Assembly: GCF_002086815.1 (NCBI RefSeq)
Contig: NZ_MVID01000029.1
Span: 1 to 64,000 of the forward strand
Reading direction: 5' to 3'
DNA from: Mycolicibacterium parafortuitum
Lineage (GTDB): Bacteria > Actinomycetota > Actinomycetes > Mycobacteriales > Mycobacteriaceae
Length of the DNA stretch: 64,000 bases
Below the pieces are notes generated by a model. That model was not told where the DNA came from, ran no database searches, and worked only from the letters and a program-made list of their open reading frames with translations. This document shows positions 26,016-33,826 of the stretch, piece by piece; position 1 is the stretch's first letter, and every line of letters starts with the position of its first letter. The position numbers and the translations under genes are program-made.

Positions 26016-26393
26016 ATGACTGTTCAGGACGAGTCGGCTGTGCAGGCTGGCCAGACCACCGAGGCTGCGCACGGCGTGACCCTGACGGATGCTGCGGCCG
26101 CCAAGGCGAAGGCGCTCCTCGACCAGGAGGGTCGCGACGACCTCGCCCTGCGTATCGCCGTACAGCCGGGCGGTTGCGCCGGCCTGCGCTACAACCTGTT
26201 CTTCGACGACCGCACGCTCGACGGGGACCTGACCGTCGAGTTCGACGGTGTCGCGCTGACCGTCGACCGGATGAGCGCCCCGTACGTGCAGGGCGCGACG
26301 ATCGACTTCGTCGACACCATCGAAAAGCAGGGCTTCACGATCGACAACCCGAACGCGACGGGCTCCTGCGCCTGCGGCGACTCGTTCAACTGA
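26016..26393 (+). CDS. erpA: HesB/IscA-type iron-sulfur carrier protein (ErpA-like)
   Basis: A 125-residue A-type carrier that delivers Fe-S clusters to apo-enzymes. The three ligand cysteines are in place: Cys54 (GGCAGLRY), Cys118 and Cys120 (SCACG). The ATG has GGGAG 5 nt upstream. Orthologue of Rv2204c. The respiratory Rieske protein and LipA in this window are examples of Fe-S proteins such a carrier could serve; that link is inference. Confidence 0.93.
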   Translation: MTVQDESAVQAGQTTEAAHGVTLTDAAAAKAKALLDQEGRDDLALRIAVQPGGCAGLRYNLFFDDRTLDGDLTVEFDGVALTVDRMSAPYVQGATIDFVDTIEKQGFTIDNPNATGSCACGDSFN

Positions 26394-26406
26394 CGAGCCG
26401 CGGCGC

Positions 26407-27042
26407 TCAGTACTGCCCGGCCGTGCGCGGCAGGTAGGAACAGACCAGAATCTCGTCGTCGATCGACAGCAGCTGTGCGACGGCCTGCTCGTCGGTTTCG
26501 GTGGGCGCATTGCGCGAGGAACCGCTGGCGGGCAGGACGCGCATGGTGAACAGCACCTGCGCCTGCGTCGGTGACGACCGCACCATCTTGTCGATCGACG
26601 CCACCTGGGCGCTTTCATACTGCTTGCGGAACGCGTCGCTGGACAGATTCGCCAGCGCCAGATCCGAGCGGCGCTCCTTGACCGAGTCGAACAGCCCGCA
26701 CAGCGTGTGCCGCGCCACCCGCTCGTCGTCGCCGTTGGTCAGCGCGTCGAGGTAGTCCTGGATCGCCGCCTCCGCCGACGCCTCCGTCAACGCGCCGCCC
26801 GCCGTCTGCTCGCGGGTTCCGGTTGCCGCCACCGCGGCGATCGCCCCGATCACCACCGCGAGCGCGGCCACCGCGGCCGCGACGATGAGCCATGTCTTGC
26901 GCCCGCGCTTCGGGTACTGCACCGGCGGCGGCAGCGCACCCGGATAGGGCGGCTGGGGATAGGGCTGCTGCGGATACGGCTCCGGATACATCTGCGGTCC
27001 TGCTGGTCCAGCGCCGTATGGGGGCGGGTACGGACCAGTCAT
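26407..27042 (-). CDS. Pro-rich single-pass membrane protein (Rv2203-like)
   Basis: A 211-residue protein with a Pro/Tyr-rich cytoplasmic N-terminus (about 1-48, repeated QPYPQPPYP-type units), one membrane helix (about 50-72, Ala/Val-rich) and an extracytoplasmic domain resembling NTF2/DUF4878-like folds (AIQDYLDALTNGDDERVARHTLC). The start at 27042 has GGGAG upstream; the frame is open further but lacks coding character. Function unknown. Confidence 0.82.
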   Translation of the reverse strand: MTGPYPPPYGAGPAGPQMYPEPYPQQPYPQPPYPGALPPPVQYPKRGRKTWLIVAAAVAALAVVIGAIAAVAATGTREQTAGGALTEASAEAAIQDYLDALTNGDDERVARHTLCGLFDSVKERRSDLALANLSSDAFRKQYESAQVASIDKMVRSSPTQAQVLFTMRVLPASGSSRNAPTETDEQAVAQLLSIDDEILVCSYLPRTAGQY

Positions 27043-27217
27043 AGATTTGCTCCCGGGAAGTCGAACGGATCCTGCGGCATCTACAGTGACCAGGCAGGCA
27101 CTTATAGGCAGGTTAGCGCAACCCCTCCGCGACAACAGGGTGCTGACCTGTCCGGCGCCCTCCGCGCAACGCTGCCGACACAAGCTGACATGCCATGAAC
27201 AAGAAGGGTGGGACTGC

Positions 27218-28189
27218 GTGACCATCGCGGTGACCGGATCGATTGCCACTGACCATCTGATGCGCTTTCCGGGGAAATTCTCCGAGCAGCTGCTCGCCGA
27301 CCACCTGCAGAAGGTGTCGCTGAGCTTCCTTGTCGACGATCTCGTCATGCACCGCGGCGGCGTCGCGGGCAACATGGCGTTCGCGATGGGCGTGCTGGGC
27401 GGTAACCCGACCCTGGTCGGCGCCGTCGGCGAGGACTTCGACGACTACCGCCAATGGCTGACCTCGCACGGGGTCAACTGCGACAGCGTGCTGGTATCGC
27501 AGTGCGCCTACACCGCGCGCTTCGTCTGCACCACCGATGAGGACATGGCCCAGATCGCGTCCTTCTACCCGGGCGCGATGTCGGAGGCCCGCAACATCAA
27601 GCTCGCCGACGTCGTCACGCAGACCGGTACCCCGGACCTGGTGATCATCGGTGCCAACGATCCCGAGGCGATGTTCCTCTACACCGAGGAATGCCGCGCG
27701 CTCGGCCTGGCGTTCGCCGCCGACCCGAGCCAGCAGCTGGCACGCCTGTCCGGCGAGGAGATCCGCAAGCTGATCGACGGCGCGACCTACCTGTTCACCA
27801 ACGACTACGAGTGGGACCTGCTGCTGCAGAAGTCCGGCTGGTCCGAGGCCGAGGTGATGAGCCAGATCCAGCTGCGCGTCACCACGCTGGGCGAGAAGGG
27901 CGTCGACCTGGTCGGGCGCGACGGCACCTTCGTCCACGTCGACGTCGTGCCCGAGACGCACAAGGAAGACCCGACCGGCATCGGCGACGCGTTCCGGGCC
28001 GGCTTCCTGACCGGTCGCGACGCCGGACTGTCGCTGGAGCGGTCCGCGCAGCTGGCCTCGATGGTCGCGACGCTGGTGCTCGAGGCCCCCGGCCCGCAGG
28101 AATGGACCTGGAACAGGGACTTGGCCGTGCAGCGCCTGACCGACGCCTACGGGGCCGAGGCGGCCGCCGAGATTGCCGAGGCGCTCTAG
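27218..28189 (+). CDS. adoK: Adenosine kinase (PfkB family)
   Basis: It phosphorylates adenosine to AMP for purine salvage. The 323-residue length and motifs match the unusual mycobacterial adenosine kinase (Rv2202c): GSIATDHLMRFPG at the N-terminus, HRGGVAGNMAFAM, and the PfkB signature DPTGIGDAFRAGF with the catalytic base Asp257. The GTG at 27218 starts the family sequence directly. Its stop interlocks with that of asnB in CTAG. Confidence 0.93.
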   Translation: MTIAVTGSIATDHLMRFPGKFSEQLLADHLQKVSLSFLVDDLVMHRGGVAGNMAFAMGVLGGNPTLVGAVGEDFDDYRQWLTSHGVNCDSVLVSQCAYTARFVCTTDEDMAQIASFYPGAMSEARNIKLADVVTQTGTPDLVIIGANDPEAMFLYTEECRALGLAFAADPSQQLARLSGEEIRKLIDGATYLFTNDYEWDLLLQKSGWSEAEVMSQIQLRVTTLGEKGVDLVGRDGTFVHVDVVPETHKEDPTGIGDAFRAGFLTGRDAGLSLERSAQLASMVATLVLEAPGPQEWTWNRDLAVQRLTDAYGAEAAAEIAEAL

Positions 28190-30117
28190 AGCTGCACCGG
28201 GTAGGACGGCTCGCTGATCGCCGGGGTCACGGTCTTCTCGACGAAGATCGCGTGCCACAGCATGAAGATCAGCACCGTCCACAACCGGCGGCTGTGATCG
28301 CTGGTCCCGCTGCGGTGCTCGTCGAGCATCGCGCGCACGCCGTTCAGGTCGATCAGCTCGCCGGTTCCCGACGAGCTGATCGTCTCGTGCGCCCAGTCCA
28401 GGAGCGCACCCGAGCGCAGCCAGTGCCGGATCGGCACCGGGAAACCGAGCTTCGGACGGTTCAGCACATGCGCGGGCACGATCGGCTCCAACGCGCGCCG
28501 CAGCGCGTACTTCGTCGTCGACCGGGTGATCTTCTGGTCGTACGGCAGCCGTGACGCGACCGCGAACACCTCCGGGTCCAGGAACGGCACCCGCAGCTCC
28601 AGCGAGTTGGCCATCGTCATCTTGTCGGCCTTGACCAGGATGTCCCCGCGCAGCCAGGTGAACAGGTCGATGTGCTGCATCCGGGCGACCGGATCCCAGC
28701 CCTGCGACTGCGCGTACACCGGCGAGGTCACGTCGGTGTGCACCCAGTCGGGACGGAACCGCCGCAGCACGGCGCGCAGCTGCGCGTCGGAGAAGCTGCG
28801 GGCATTGCCGTAGTAGCGCTCCTCCAGCGTCAGCGAGCCGCGATGCAGCAGGCTCTTGCCGCGCATGCCCTCCGGCAACGGCTGGGCCATCCTTCCGACC
28901 GACCGGCGCAGTCCGCGCGGCAGATAGTCGAACGGCTTCAGCGACAGCGGCTCGCGGTAGATGGTGTAGCCGCCGAACAACTCGTCGGCGCCCTCACCGG
29001 AGAGCACCACCTTGACGTGCTTGCGGGCCTCCTTGGCGATGAAGTACAGCGGCACCAGCGCCGGGTCGGCCACCGGCTCATCGAGATACCAGACGATCTC
29101 GGGCAGCGCCGAGACGAACTCCTCCTGGTGGACGACCTTCGCGACGTGGCGCGCACCGATCGCCTCCGCGGAGGCGACCGCGACGTCGACCTCCGAGAAG
29201 CCCTCGCGTTCAAAGCCGGTGGTGAACGTGATCAGGCGCGGGTTGTGGCGCATCGCCAGCGCCGCGATCGCCGTCGAATCGATGCCGCCCGACAGGAACG
29301 CGCCCACTGTGACGTCGGCGCGCATGTGCTTGGCGACGGAGTCCTCGAGCGCGGCGGTGATCTCGTCGTAGCGGGCCTGCTCGGCACCGGCTGTGAACGG
29401 CACCGCCGCGAAGCGGGGCCGGAAATAGCGCGTCACCTCGGGCTGCGCGCCCGGCCGCACCCGCGCGAAGCTGCCCGACTCCAGCCGGCGGATCCCGCGC
29501 TGCAGCGTCTCCGGTTCGGGCACGTACTGCAGCACGGTGTAGTGCTGGACGGCGCGCTCGTCGATCGCCAGGTCGATACCCAGCGGCTCGGCGACGTCGA
29601 GCAGGCACTTCTTCTCGCTGCCGACGACCGTCCCGCTGGCGCTGGTCGCCATGTAGAGCGGTTTGATGCCGAACGGATCCCGCGCGCAGAACAGTTCCTG
29701 CTCGACGGTGTCCCACAGCGCGAACGCGAACATGCCCCGCAGCCGGTGCAGCGCATCGGGGCCCCAGTGGTGGTAGGCGGCCAGGATCGCCTCGCCGTCA
29801 CCGTCGGTGTGGAACACCGCACCGAATTCGGCGGCGAGCTCTTCGCGAAGCTCCAGATAGTTGTAGATCTCACCGTTGAACACGAGCGTGTAGCGCTGCG
29901 GCGCATCCGCCGGGCCCCACTGCAGCGGTTGGTGGCTGTGCGCGATGTCGATGATCGACAACCGGTTGAACCCGACCACGACCCGGTCGTCGTGCCAGGT
30001 CCCCGGCTCGTCCGGACCCCGGTGGCGCATCTGCGCCGCCGCCCCTGACATCGCGTCGACCAGGACGGGGGAGACCTCACAGGAGGGGTCGGTTACCAGC
30101 GCAAGCAGTCCGCACAC
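28186..30117 (-). CDS. asnB: Asparagine synthase (glutamine-hydrolysing)
   Basis: It amidates aspartate using glutamine and ATP. The 643-residue protein has the class II amidotransferase domain with the nucleophile Cys2 (MCGLLALV), the RHRGPDEPG and FNGEIYN motifs, and a synthetase domain with the pyrophosphate loop SGGIDSTAIA. The GTG start leaves Cys at position 2 as required. A -10 box 6 nt upstream suggests a leaderless transcript. Orthologue of Rv2201. Confidence 0.95.
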   Translation of the reverse strand: MCGLLALVTDPSCEVSPVLVDAMSGAAAQMRHRGPDEPGTWHDDRVVVGFNRLSIIDIAHSHQPLQWGPADAPQRYTLVFNGEIYNYLELREELAAEFGAVFHTDGDGEAILAAYHHWGPDALHRLRGMFAFALWDTVEQELFCARDPFGIKPLYMATSASGTVVGSEKKCLLDVAEPLGIDLAIDERAVQHYTVLQYVPEPETLQRGIRRLESGSFARVRPGAQPEVTRYFRPRFAAVPFTAGAEQARYDEITAALEDSVAKHMRADVTVGAFLSGGIDSTAIAALAMRHNPRLITFTTGFEREGFSEVDVAVASAEAIGARHVAKVVHQEEFVSALPEIVWYLDEPVADPALVPLYFIAKEARKHVKVVLSGEGADELFGGYTIYREPLSLKPFDYLPRGLRRSVGRMAQPLPEGMRGKSLLHRGSLTLEERYYGNARSFSDAQLRAVLRRFRPDWVHTDVTSPVYAQSQGWDPVARMQHIDLFTWLRGDILVKADKMTMANSLELRVPFLDPEVFAVASRLPYDQKITRSTTKYALRRALEPIVPAHVLNRPKLGFPVPIRHWLRSGALLDWAHETISSSGTGELIDLNGVRAMLDEHRSGTSDHSRRLWTVLIFMLWHAIFVEKTVTPAISEPSYPVQL

Positions 30118-30123
30118 GGCGCC

Positions 30124-30129
30124 AGTATG
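30124..30129 (-). promoter_or_regulatory. -10 box CATACT, leaderless promoter of asnB
   Basis: CATACT on the minus strand is 6 nt before the GTG at 30117. Confidence 0.45.
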
Positions 30130-30171
30130 CCTAATCCTGACGGTCGCTTCGCTCCCGTCGGGCGGCGTGGT

Positions 30172-30187
30172 CTACGCTGCGTAGTAT
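30172..30187 (+). promoter_or_regulatory. Inverted repeat and -10 candidate upstream of ctaC
   Basis: CTACGC-T-GCGTAG is a perfect 6-base inverted repeat (30172-30184). It overlaps TAGTAT (30182-30187), a good -10 for ctaC with a leader of about 60 bases. An operator overlapping the promoter is plausible but unproven. Confidence 0.4.
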
Positions 30188-30253
30188 TCATGCAGCCGTG
30201 TGACCGCACCGCGGTCTCAATCGACTACTCGATGTCTTCAAGGAGGCGCCAAC

Positions 30254-31303
30254 GTGTCCGCTCGCGGCCTGAAGTTGGTGGCATTGTCCCTGCTCCTTGG
30301 CGGGATGACAGTGCTACTCAGCGGATGCAGTTGGTCGGAGGTTCTCGGCCTGGGATGGCCCAACGGCATCACGCCGGAGGCACATGCCAACCGTGAACTG
30401 TGGATCGGTTCCGTCATCGCGGCGTTCGTCGTCGGTGGGATCGTCTACGTCCTGCTGTTCTGGACCACGGTGTTCCACCGCAAGAAGGCCAGCGACACCG
30501 AACTGCCGCGGCAGTTCGGCTACAACATGCCGCTGGAACTGACGCTGACGGTGATCCCGTTCATCATCATCTCGGTGCTCTTCTACTTCACGGTGGTCGT
30601 GCAGGAGAAGATGCTGCACAAAGACGACAACCCCGAGGTTGTCATCGACGTGACCGCCTTCCAGTGGAACTGGAAGTTCGGCTACCAGAAGGTCGAGTTC
30701 GCCGACGGCACGATGTCCTACGACGGTGTCGACAACGAGCGCAAGGAAGCCATGACCTCGCGGGCCGAGGGCACGGACGACCACGGCATCGAGCAGGTCG
30801 GCGCCATCGCGGGTAAGAACCCCGAGGACCGCACCTACCTGAACTTCGACAAGATCGAGACGCTGGGTTCGTCCACCGAGATCCCGGTGCTGGTGGTTCC
30901 GTCGGGTAAGCGCATCGAGTTCCAGATCGCCTCGGCCGACGTCATCCACGGCTTCTGGGTTCCGGAGTTCCTGTTCAAGCGGGACGTGCTGCCGAACCCC
31001 AAGGAGAACAACTCCGACAACGTGTTCCAGATCAGCGAGATCAACCTGCCCGACGGGCAGACCAGCGGCGCGTTCGTCGGGCGGTGCACCGAGATGTGCG
31101 GTACCTACCACGCGATGATGAACTTCGAGCTGCGGGTGGTCTCGCCCAACGACTTCAAGGCCTATCTCGCCCAGCGTGAGTCGGGCAAGACCAACGCCGA
31201 GGCGCTGGAGGCGATCAACCAGTCGCCGGTGGCCATCACGACCAAACCTTTCGACACCCGTCGCGGTGAGGGTGCGCCCGAGCTGCCGCAGGCCAGCAGG
31301 TAA
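30254..31303 (+). CDS. ctaC: Cytochrome c oxidase subunit II
   Basis: The CuA subunit of the aa3 terminal oxidase, which in mycobacteria forms a supercomplex with cytochrome bcc. The 349-residue protein is a lipoprotein: signal helix then lipobox LLSGC with Cys25. Two membrane helices follow (about 46-68 and 90-115), then a cupredoxin domain with the CuA ligands Cys278, Cys282, His286 and Met289 (CTEMCGTYHAMM). The GTG has AAGGAGG 8 nt upstream. Confidence 0.96.
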   Translation: MSARGLKLVALSLLLGGMTVLLSGCSWSEVLGLGWPNGITPEAHANRELWIGSVIAAFVVGGIVYVLLFWTTVFHRKKASDTELPRQFGYNMPLELTLTVIPFIIISVLFYFTVVVQEKMLHKDDNPEVVIDVTAFQWNWKFGYQKVEFADGTMSYDGVDNERKEAMTSRAEGTDDHGIEQVGAIAGKNPEDRTYLNFDKIETLGSSTEIPVLVVPSGKRIEFQIASADVIHGFWVPEFLFKRDVLPNPKENNSDNVFQISEINLPDGQTSGAFVGRCTEMCGTYHAMMNFELRVVSPNDFKAYLAQRESGKTNAEALEAINQSPVAITTKPFDTRRGEGAPELPQASR

Positions 31304-31312
31304 GGACAGCAG

Positions 31313-31732
31313 ATGCATATCGAAGCCAGGTTGTTCGAATTCCTGACCGCGTTCTTCGCGCTGTGCACGGTCGTCTACGGCGTGCTGACGCATCTGTTCG
31401 CCAACGGCGGCATCGAGTGGGCAGGCACCACCGCGCTGGCGCTGACGACCGGTCTGTCCCTGATCACCGGCACCTTCTTCCGCTTCGTCGCCCGCCGGCT
31501 CGACACCCGGCCCGAGGACTACGAGGACGCCGAGATCGCTGACGGCGCGGGCGAGCTGGGCTTCTACAGCCCGCACAGCTGGTGGCCGGTCATGATCGCG
31601 CTGTCCGGCTCGATCACCGCGGTCGGTATGGCGATGTGGCTTCCGTGGCTGATCGTCGCCGGCGTCTGCTTCATCCTGGCGACGGTGGCCGGACTGGTCT
31701 TCGAATACCACACGGGGCCCGAGAAGCACTGA
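31313..31732 (+). CDS. ctaF: Cytochrome c oxidase subunit 4 (actinobacterial type)
   Basis: A 139-residue membrane protein with four hydrophobic helices and the polar middle loop RRLDTRPEDYEDAEIADGAG typical of the actinobacterial oxidase subunit IV. It starts 9 bases after ctaC and is in the same operon, as for Rv2200c-Rv2199c. Confidence 0.93.
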   Translation: MHIEARLFEFLTAFFALCTVVYGVLTHLFANGGIEWAGTTALALTTGLSLITGTFFRFVARRLDTRPEDYEDAEIADGAGELGFYSPHSWWPVMIALSGSITAVGMAMWLPWLIVAGVCFILATVAGLVFEYHTGPEKH

Positions 31733-31760
31733 GCCCGGCCGCAAGGTCACAATCAGGCAT

Positions 31761-31777
31761 GAGTTACCCCGTAACTC
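31761..31777. promoter_or_regulatory. Perfect inverted repeat upstream of mmpS3
   Basis: GAGTTAC-CCC-GTAACTC has 7-base arms and sits about 35 bases before a TAGGGT (31812-31817) that could be the mmpS3 -10. It looks like a dimeric repressor or response-regulator site; the GTTAC/GTAAC cores resemble motifs reported for MtrA in actinobacteria, which is only a guess. Confidence 0.45.
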
Positions 31778-31886
31778 GCGTCGAGGGATCAGTTCGGGTG
31801 CTGCCGTTGGGTAGGGTTGCCGAGGCGTCATGAGCCGCCGCGGCGACCACCGACGCCGAAGAAGCAGTCAAGAAGGACAGACGTAG

Positions 31887-32729
31887 ATGAGCGGGCCGAA
31901 TCCTCCCGGGCGGGACTCTGGCAGCTCTGGTCTCCCAGGTGAGGAGCCGGAAAGCGCCGCCGACAATCCCGACACCGGCCAGACGGACTTCTACTCGCGC
32001 GCGTACTCGGCGCCGGAGTCCGAACAGTTCGTCAGCGCGTACGCATCCAACGATCTGGTGCCGTACGACTACGACGACTACGACGCCGCGGGTGACGTCG
32101 AATACGCACCGCCGCCACGCTGGCCGTGGGTGGTCGGCATCGTCGCGATCATCGCCGCCGTCGCGCTGGTGGTCTCGGTGTCGGTTCTGGTGACCCGCAC
32201 CGACACCGACAACCTCGCCACGCCGACTACGACGACGCGACCGGCGCCGCCCGTGCAGGACGAGATCCTGACGACGACACCGCCGCCGCCGCCACCTCCA
32301 CCGCCGCCGACCACGGAGGCCCCGCCGCCTCCGCCGCCGGAGACCGTCACGGTGACCCAGGAACCGCCGCCTCCGCCGCCGGCCGAGGAACCTCTGCCAC
32401 CGCCGCCGCCGACCTCGGAGGCCCCGCCGCCTCCGCCGACGACCACGACGCCCGCGGGCCCGCGACAGGTGACCTACTCGGTCACCGGGACGAAGGCCCC
32501 CGGCGACATCATCACGGTGACCTATATCGACGCGTCCGGGCGCAGCCGCACCCAGCGCAACGTCTACATCCCGTGGTCGCTCACCGTCACCCCGATCTCT
32601 CAGTCCGAGGTCGGCTCGGTTCAGGCGTCCAGCCTGTTCCTGGTCAGCCGGCTGAACTGCTCGATCACCACCAGCGACGGACAGGTGTTGTCGTCCAACA
32701 CCGGTAACGCCGCCCAGACCAGCTGTTAG
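31887..32729 (+). CDS. mmpS3: MmpS3-type membrane protein
   Basis: A 280-residue protein matching MmpS3 (Rv2198c): an acidic, Tyr/Asp-rich cytoplasmic N-terminus, one membrane helix (about 78-102), a long poly-Pro stretch (about 118-190) and an MmpS-like C-terminal domain (VTYSVTGTKAPGDIITVTYI). Other MmpS proteins partner MmpL lipid transporters, but MmpS3 has no adjacent mmpL. It is probably involved in envelope or growth functions. GAAGGAC precedes the ATG. Confidence 0.92.
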   Translation: MSGPNPPGRDSGSSGLPGEEPESAADNPDTGQTDFYSRAYSAPESEQFVSAYASNDLVPYDYDDYDAAGDVEYAPPPRWPWVVGIVAIIAAVALVVSVSVLVTRTDTDNLATPTTTTRPAPPVQDEILTTTPPPPPPPPPPTTEAPPPPPPETVTVTQEPPPPPPAEEPLPPPPPTSEAPPPPPTTTTPAGPRQVTYSVTGTKAPGDIITVTYIDASGRSRTQRNVYIPWSLTVTPISQSEVGSVQASSLFLVSRLNCSITTSDGQVLSSNTGNAAQTSC

Positions 32730-32744
32730 GCCACTGCGACGCCG

Positions 32745-33431
32745 ATGACGAACCTCACCGACACCGCGAACCGCCCGAGCGCCGGGTTCGATGTCTCCTC
32801 CCTCGACCGCACCGACCGGCTGCTGCTCGGCGGCTGCGTGGTGGCCTGGCTGGCCGCGCTCGGCGCCGGCGTCGCCGCGATCGTCGCGCTGATCGACCTC
32901 GGCCGCGGGCACACCGCCCCGGTGGGGGATTCCGGCACGCCGTGGGTGCTGTACACGATCATCGGAGTCTCGGCGGCGGTGATCGTCGCCGCGATCCCGC
33001 TGCTGTTGCGCGCCCGGCGCGATCCCGACGCCGAACTGACCCCCGTCGAGAAGCGGCTGGCCCGTCAGCAGGCGGAGCGCACGGAGGCGGCCCCGGCACG
33101 GCCGGTGGATGCCCCGACCGAGAAGCTGCGCATGCCCCCGCCGCCCGCCGACACCAACAGTGGGCGCCTGCCCCGGATCCTGCAGTCGCCCGTGTCGCCG
33201 ACGGTGATCGACTCACCGGCCGTCGACCGCGTCTGGCTGCGTAACACCGCGTCGGTCACCGGTGCGATGGGTGTCGCCACGGTGCTGGTGTCGGCTGCGA
33301 CCTACCTGATGGCGGTGGACAGCGTCACGGCGTCCTGGGTGCTCTACGGCGTCGCCGGCGCCGTCACGGCCGCGATGGTGGCCATCCCGGTGTACTTCCT
33401 GCGCGAGCTGCGGGCTGCGCTCGGGAGCTAG
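32745..33431 (+). CDS. DUF2561 membrane protein (Rv2197c-like)
   Basis: A 228-residue protein with four hydrophobic helices (two near 25-70, two near 160-220) separated by a charged linker with VEKRLARQQAERTEAAP. It lies 15 bases after mmpS3, as in M. tuberculosis. Its TAG stop is formed exactly at the left end of the decayed IS at 33431, so the final base of the stop belongs to the element. Function unknown. Confidence 0.88.
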   Translation: MTNLTDTANRPSAGFDVSSLDRTDRLLLGGCVVAWLAALGAGVAAIVALIDLGRGHTAPVGDSGTPWVLYTIIGVSAAVIVAAIPLLLRARRDPDAELTPVEKRLARQQAERTEAAPARPVDAPTEKLRMPPPPADTNSGRLPRILQSPVSPTVIDSPAVDRVWLRNTASVTGAMGVATVLVSAATYLMAVDSVTASWVLYGVAGAVTAAMVAIPVYFLRELRAALGS

Positions 33432-33640
33432 GGCGTATCTGACAAATGCGGTAGCCGGAGGGCGATGGCCCGGAAGACTGCGGCGCCGCGGTAGACGAGA
33501 GCGGGCTTGTCGTACCTGTCCGTGCCGGCAGCAGATCCTCGATCAACGATCACTGGGCATCGGTAAGCAACTGAAACCGCGACTTCACTCAAAGCCTCGG
33601 GCGCAACACCCGAAATCTTTGTCAGACAAGCCCCCGTCGC
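33428..33640 (-). pseudogene. Transposase remnant, internally deleted and frameshifted
   Basis: Only the first about 25 codons and the last about 30 codons of an IS5-type transposase survive, joined out of frame by a deletion of the catalytic DDE region. A TGA replaces the conserved Trp of the N-terminal LTDAQW motif. No functional product is expected. Confidence 0.8.
33431..33634 (-). mobile_element. Decayed IS5-family element with both terminal repeats
   Basis: About 204 bases lie between imperfect terminal inverted repeats: GGGCGTATCTGACAAA on the left and, reversed, GGGCTTGTCTGACAAA on the right (14 of 16 match). Minus-strand fragments of an IS5-type transposase remain. At the start is VKSRFQLLTDAQ, then a TGA in place of Trp, then SLIEDLLPARTG. 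In another frame the C-terminus RYDKPALVYRGAAVFRA ends at LSDTP inside the repeat. The middle of the gene is deleted, leaving a MITE-like remnant that cannot move itself. Confidence 0.85.
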
Positions 33641-33772
33641 GGCGAGTCTCGACTGGCCCGTCGATTCGCTTCTGGCGGTGTGCTTCTCGCGGTTTCGCTG
33701 CCGCATGTCGACCGGTGTTGCGGTGCTGTGTCTGTGTCCTGCTGACCGGCGGGGTAGGGGAGTGGGTACACA
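33641..33772. other. Gap between IS remnant and qcrB terminator
   Basis: I see no gene, repeat or promoter here. It may be sequence flanking the old insertion. Confidence 0.4.
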
Positions 33773-33773
33773 A

Positions 33774-33810
33774 AAAGATCCGCCCCAGCCGGTGGCTGGG
33801 GCGGATCTTT
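33774..33810 (-). terminator. Strong intrinsic terminator after the qcr operon
   Basis: Perfect 17-base arms (AAAGATCCGCCCCAGCC and its complement) flank a 3-base loop. On the minus strand the stem is followed by further T residues (CTTTTTGTG). It lies about 17 bases after the qcrB stop. The stem could also act on transcripts from the plus strand. Confidence 0.9.
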
Positions 33811-33826
33811 CGCGTTCGTGCTCGGG

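Noticed and set aside
32273..32455. A GC-rich tandem repeat that could be mistaken for a mobile or CRISPR-like array
   Set aside because: It is simply the poly-proline coding stretch of mmpS3, with no spacers.
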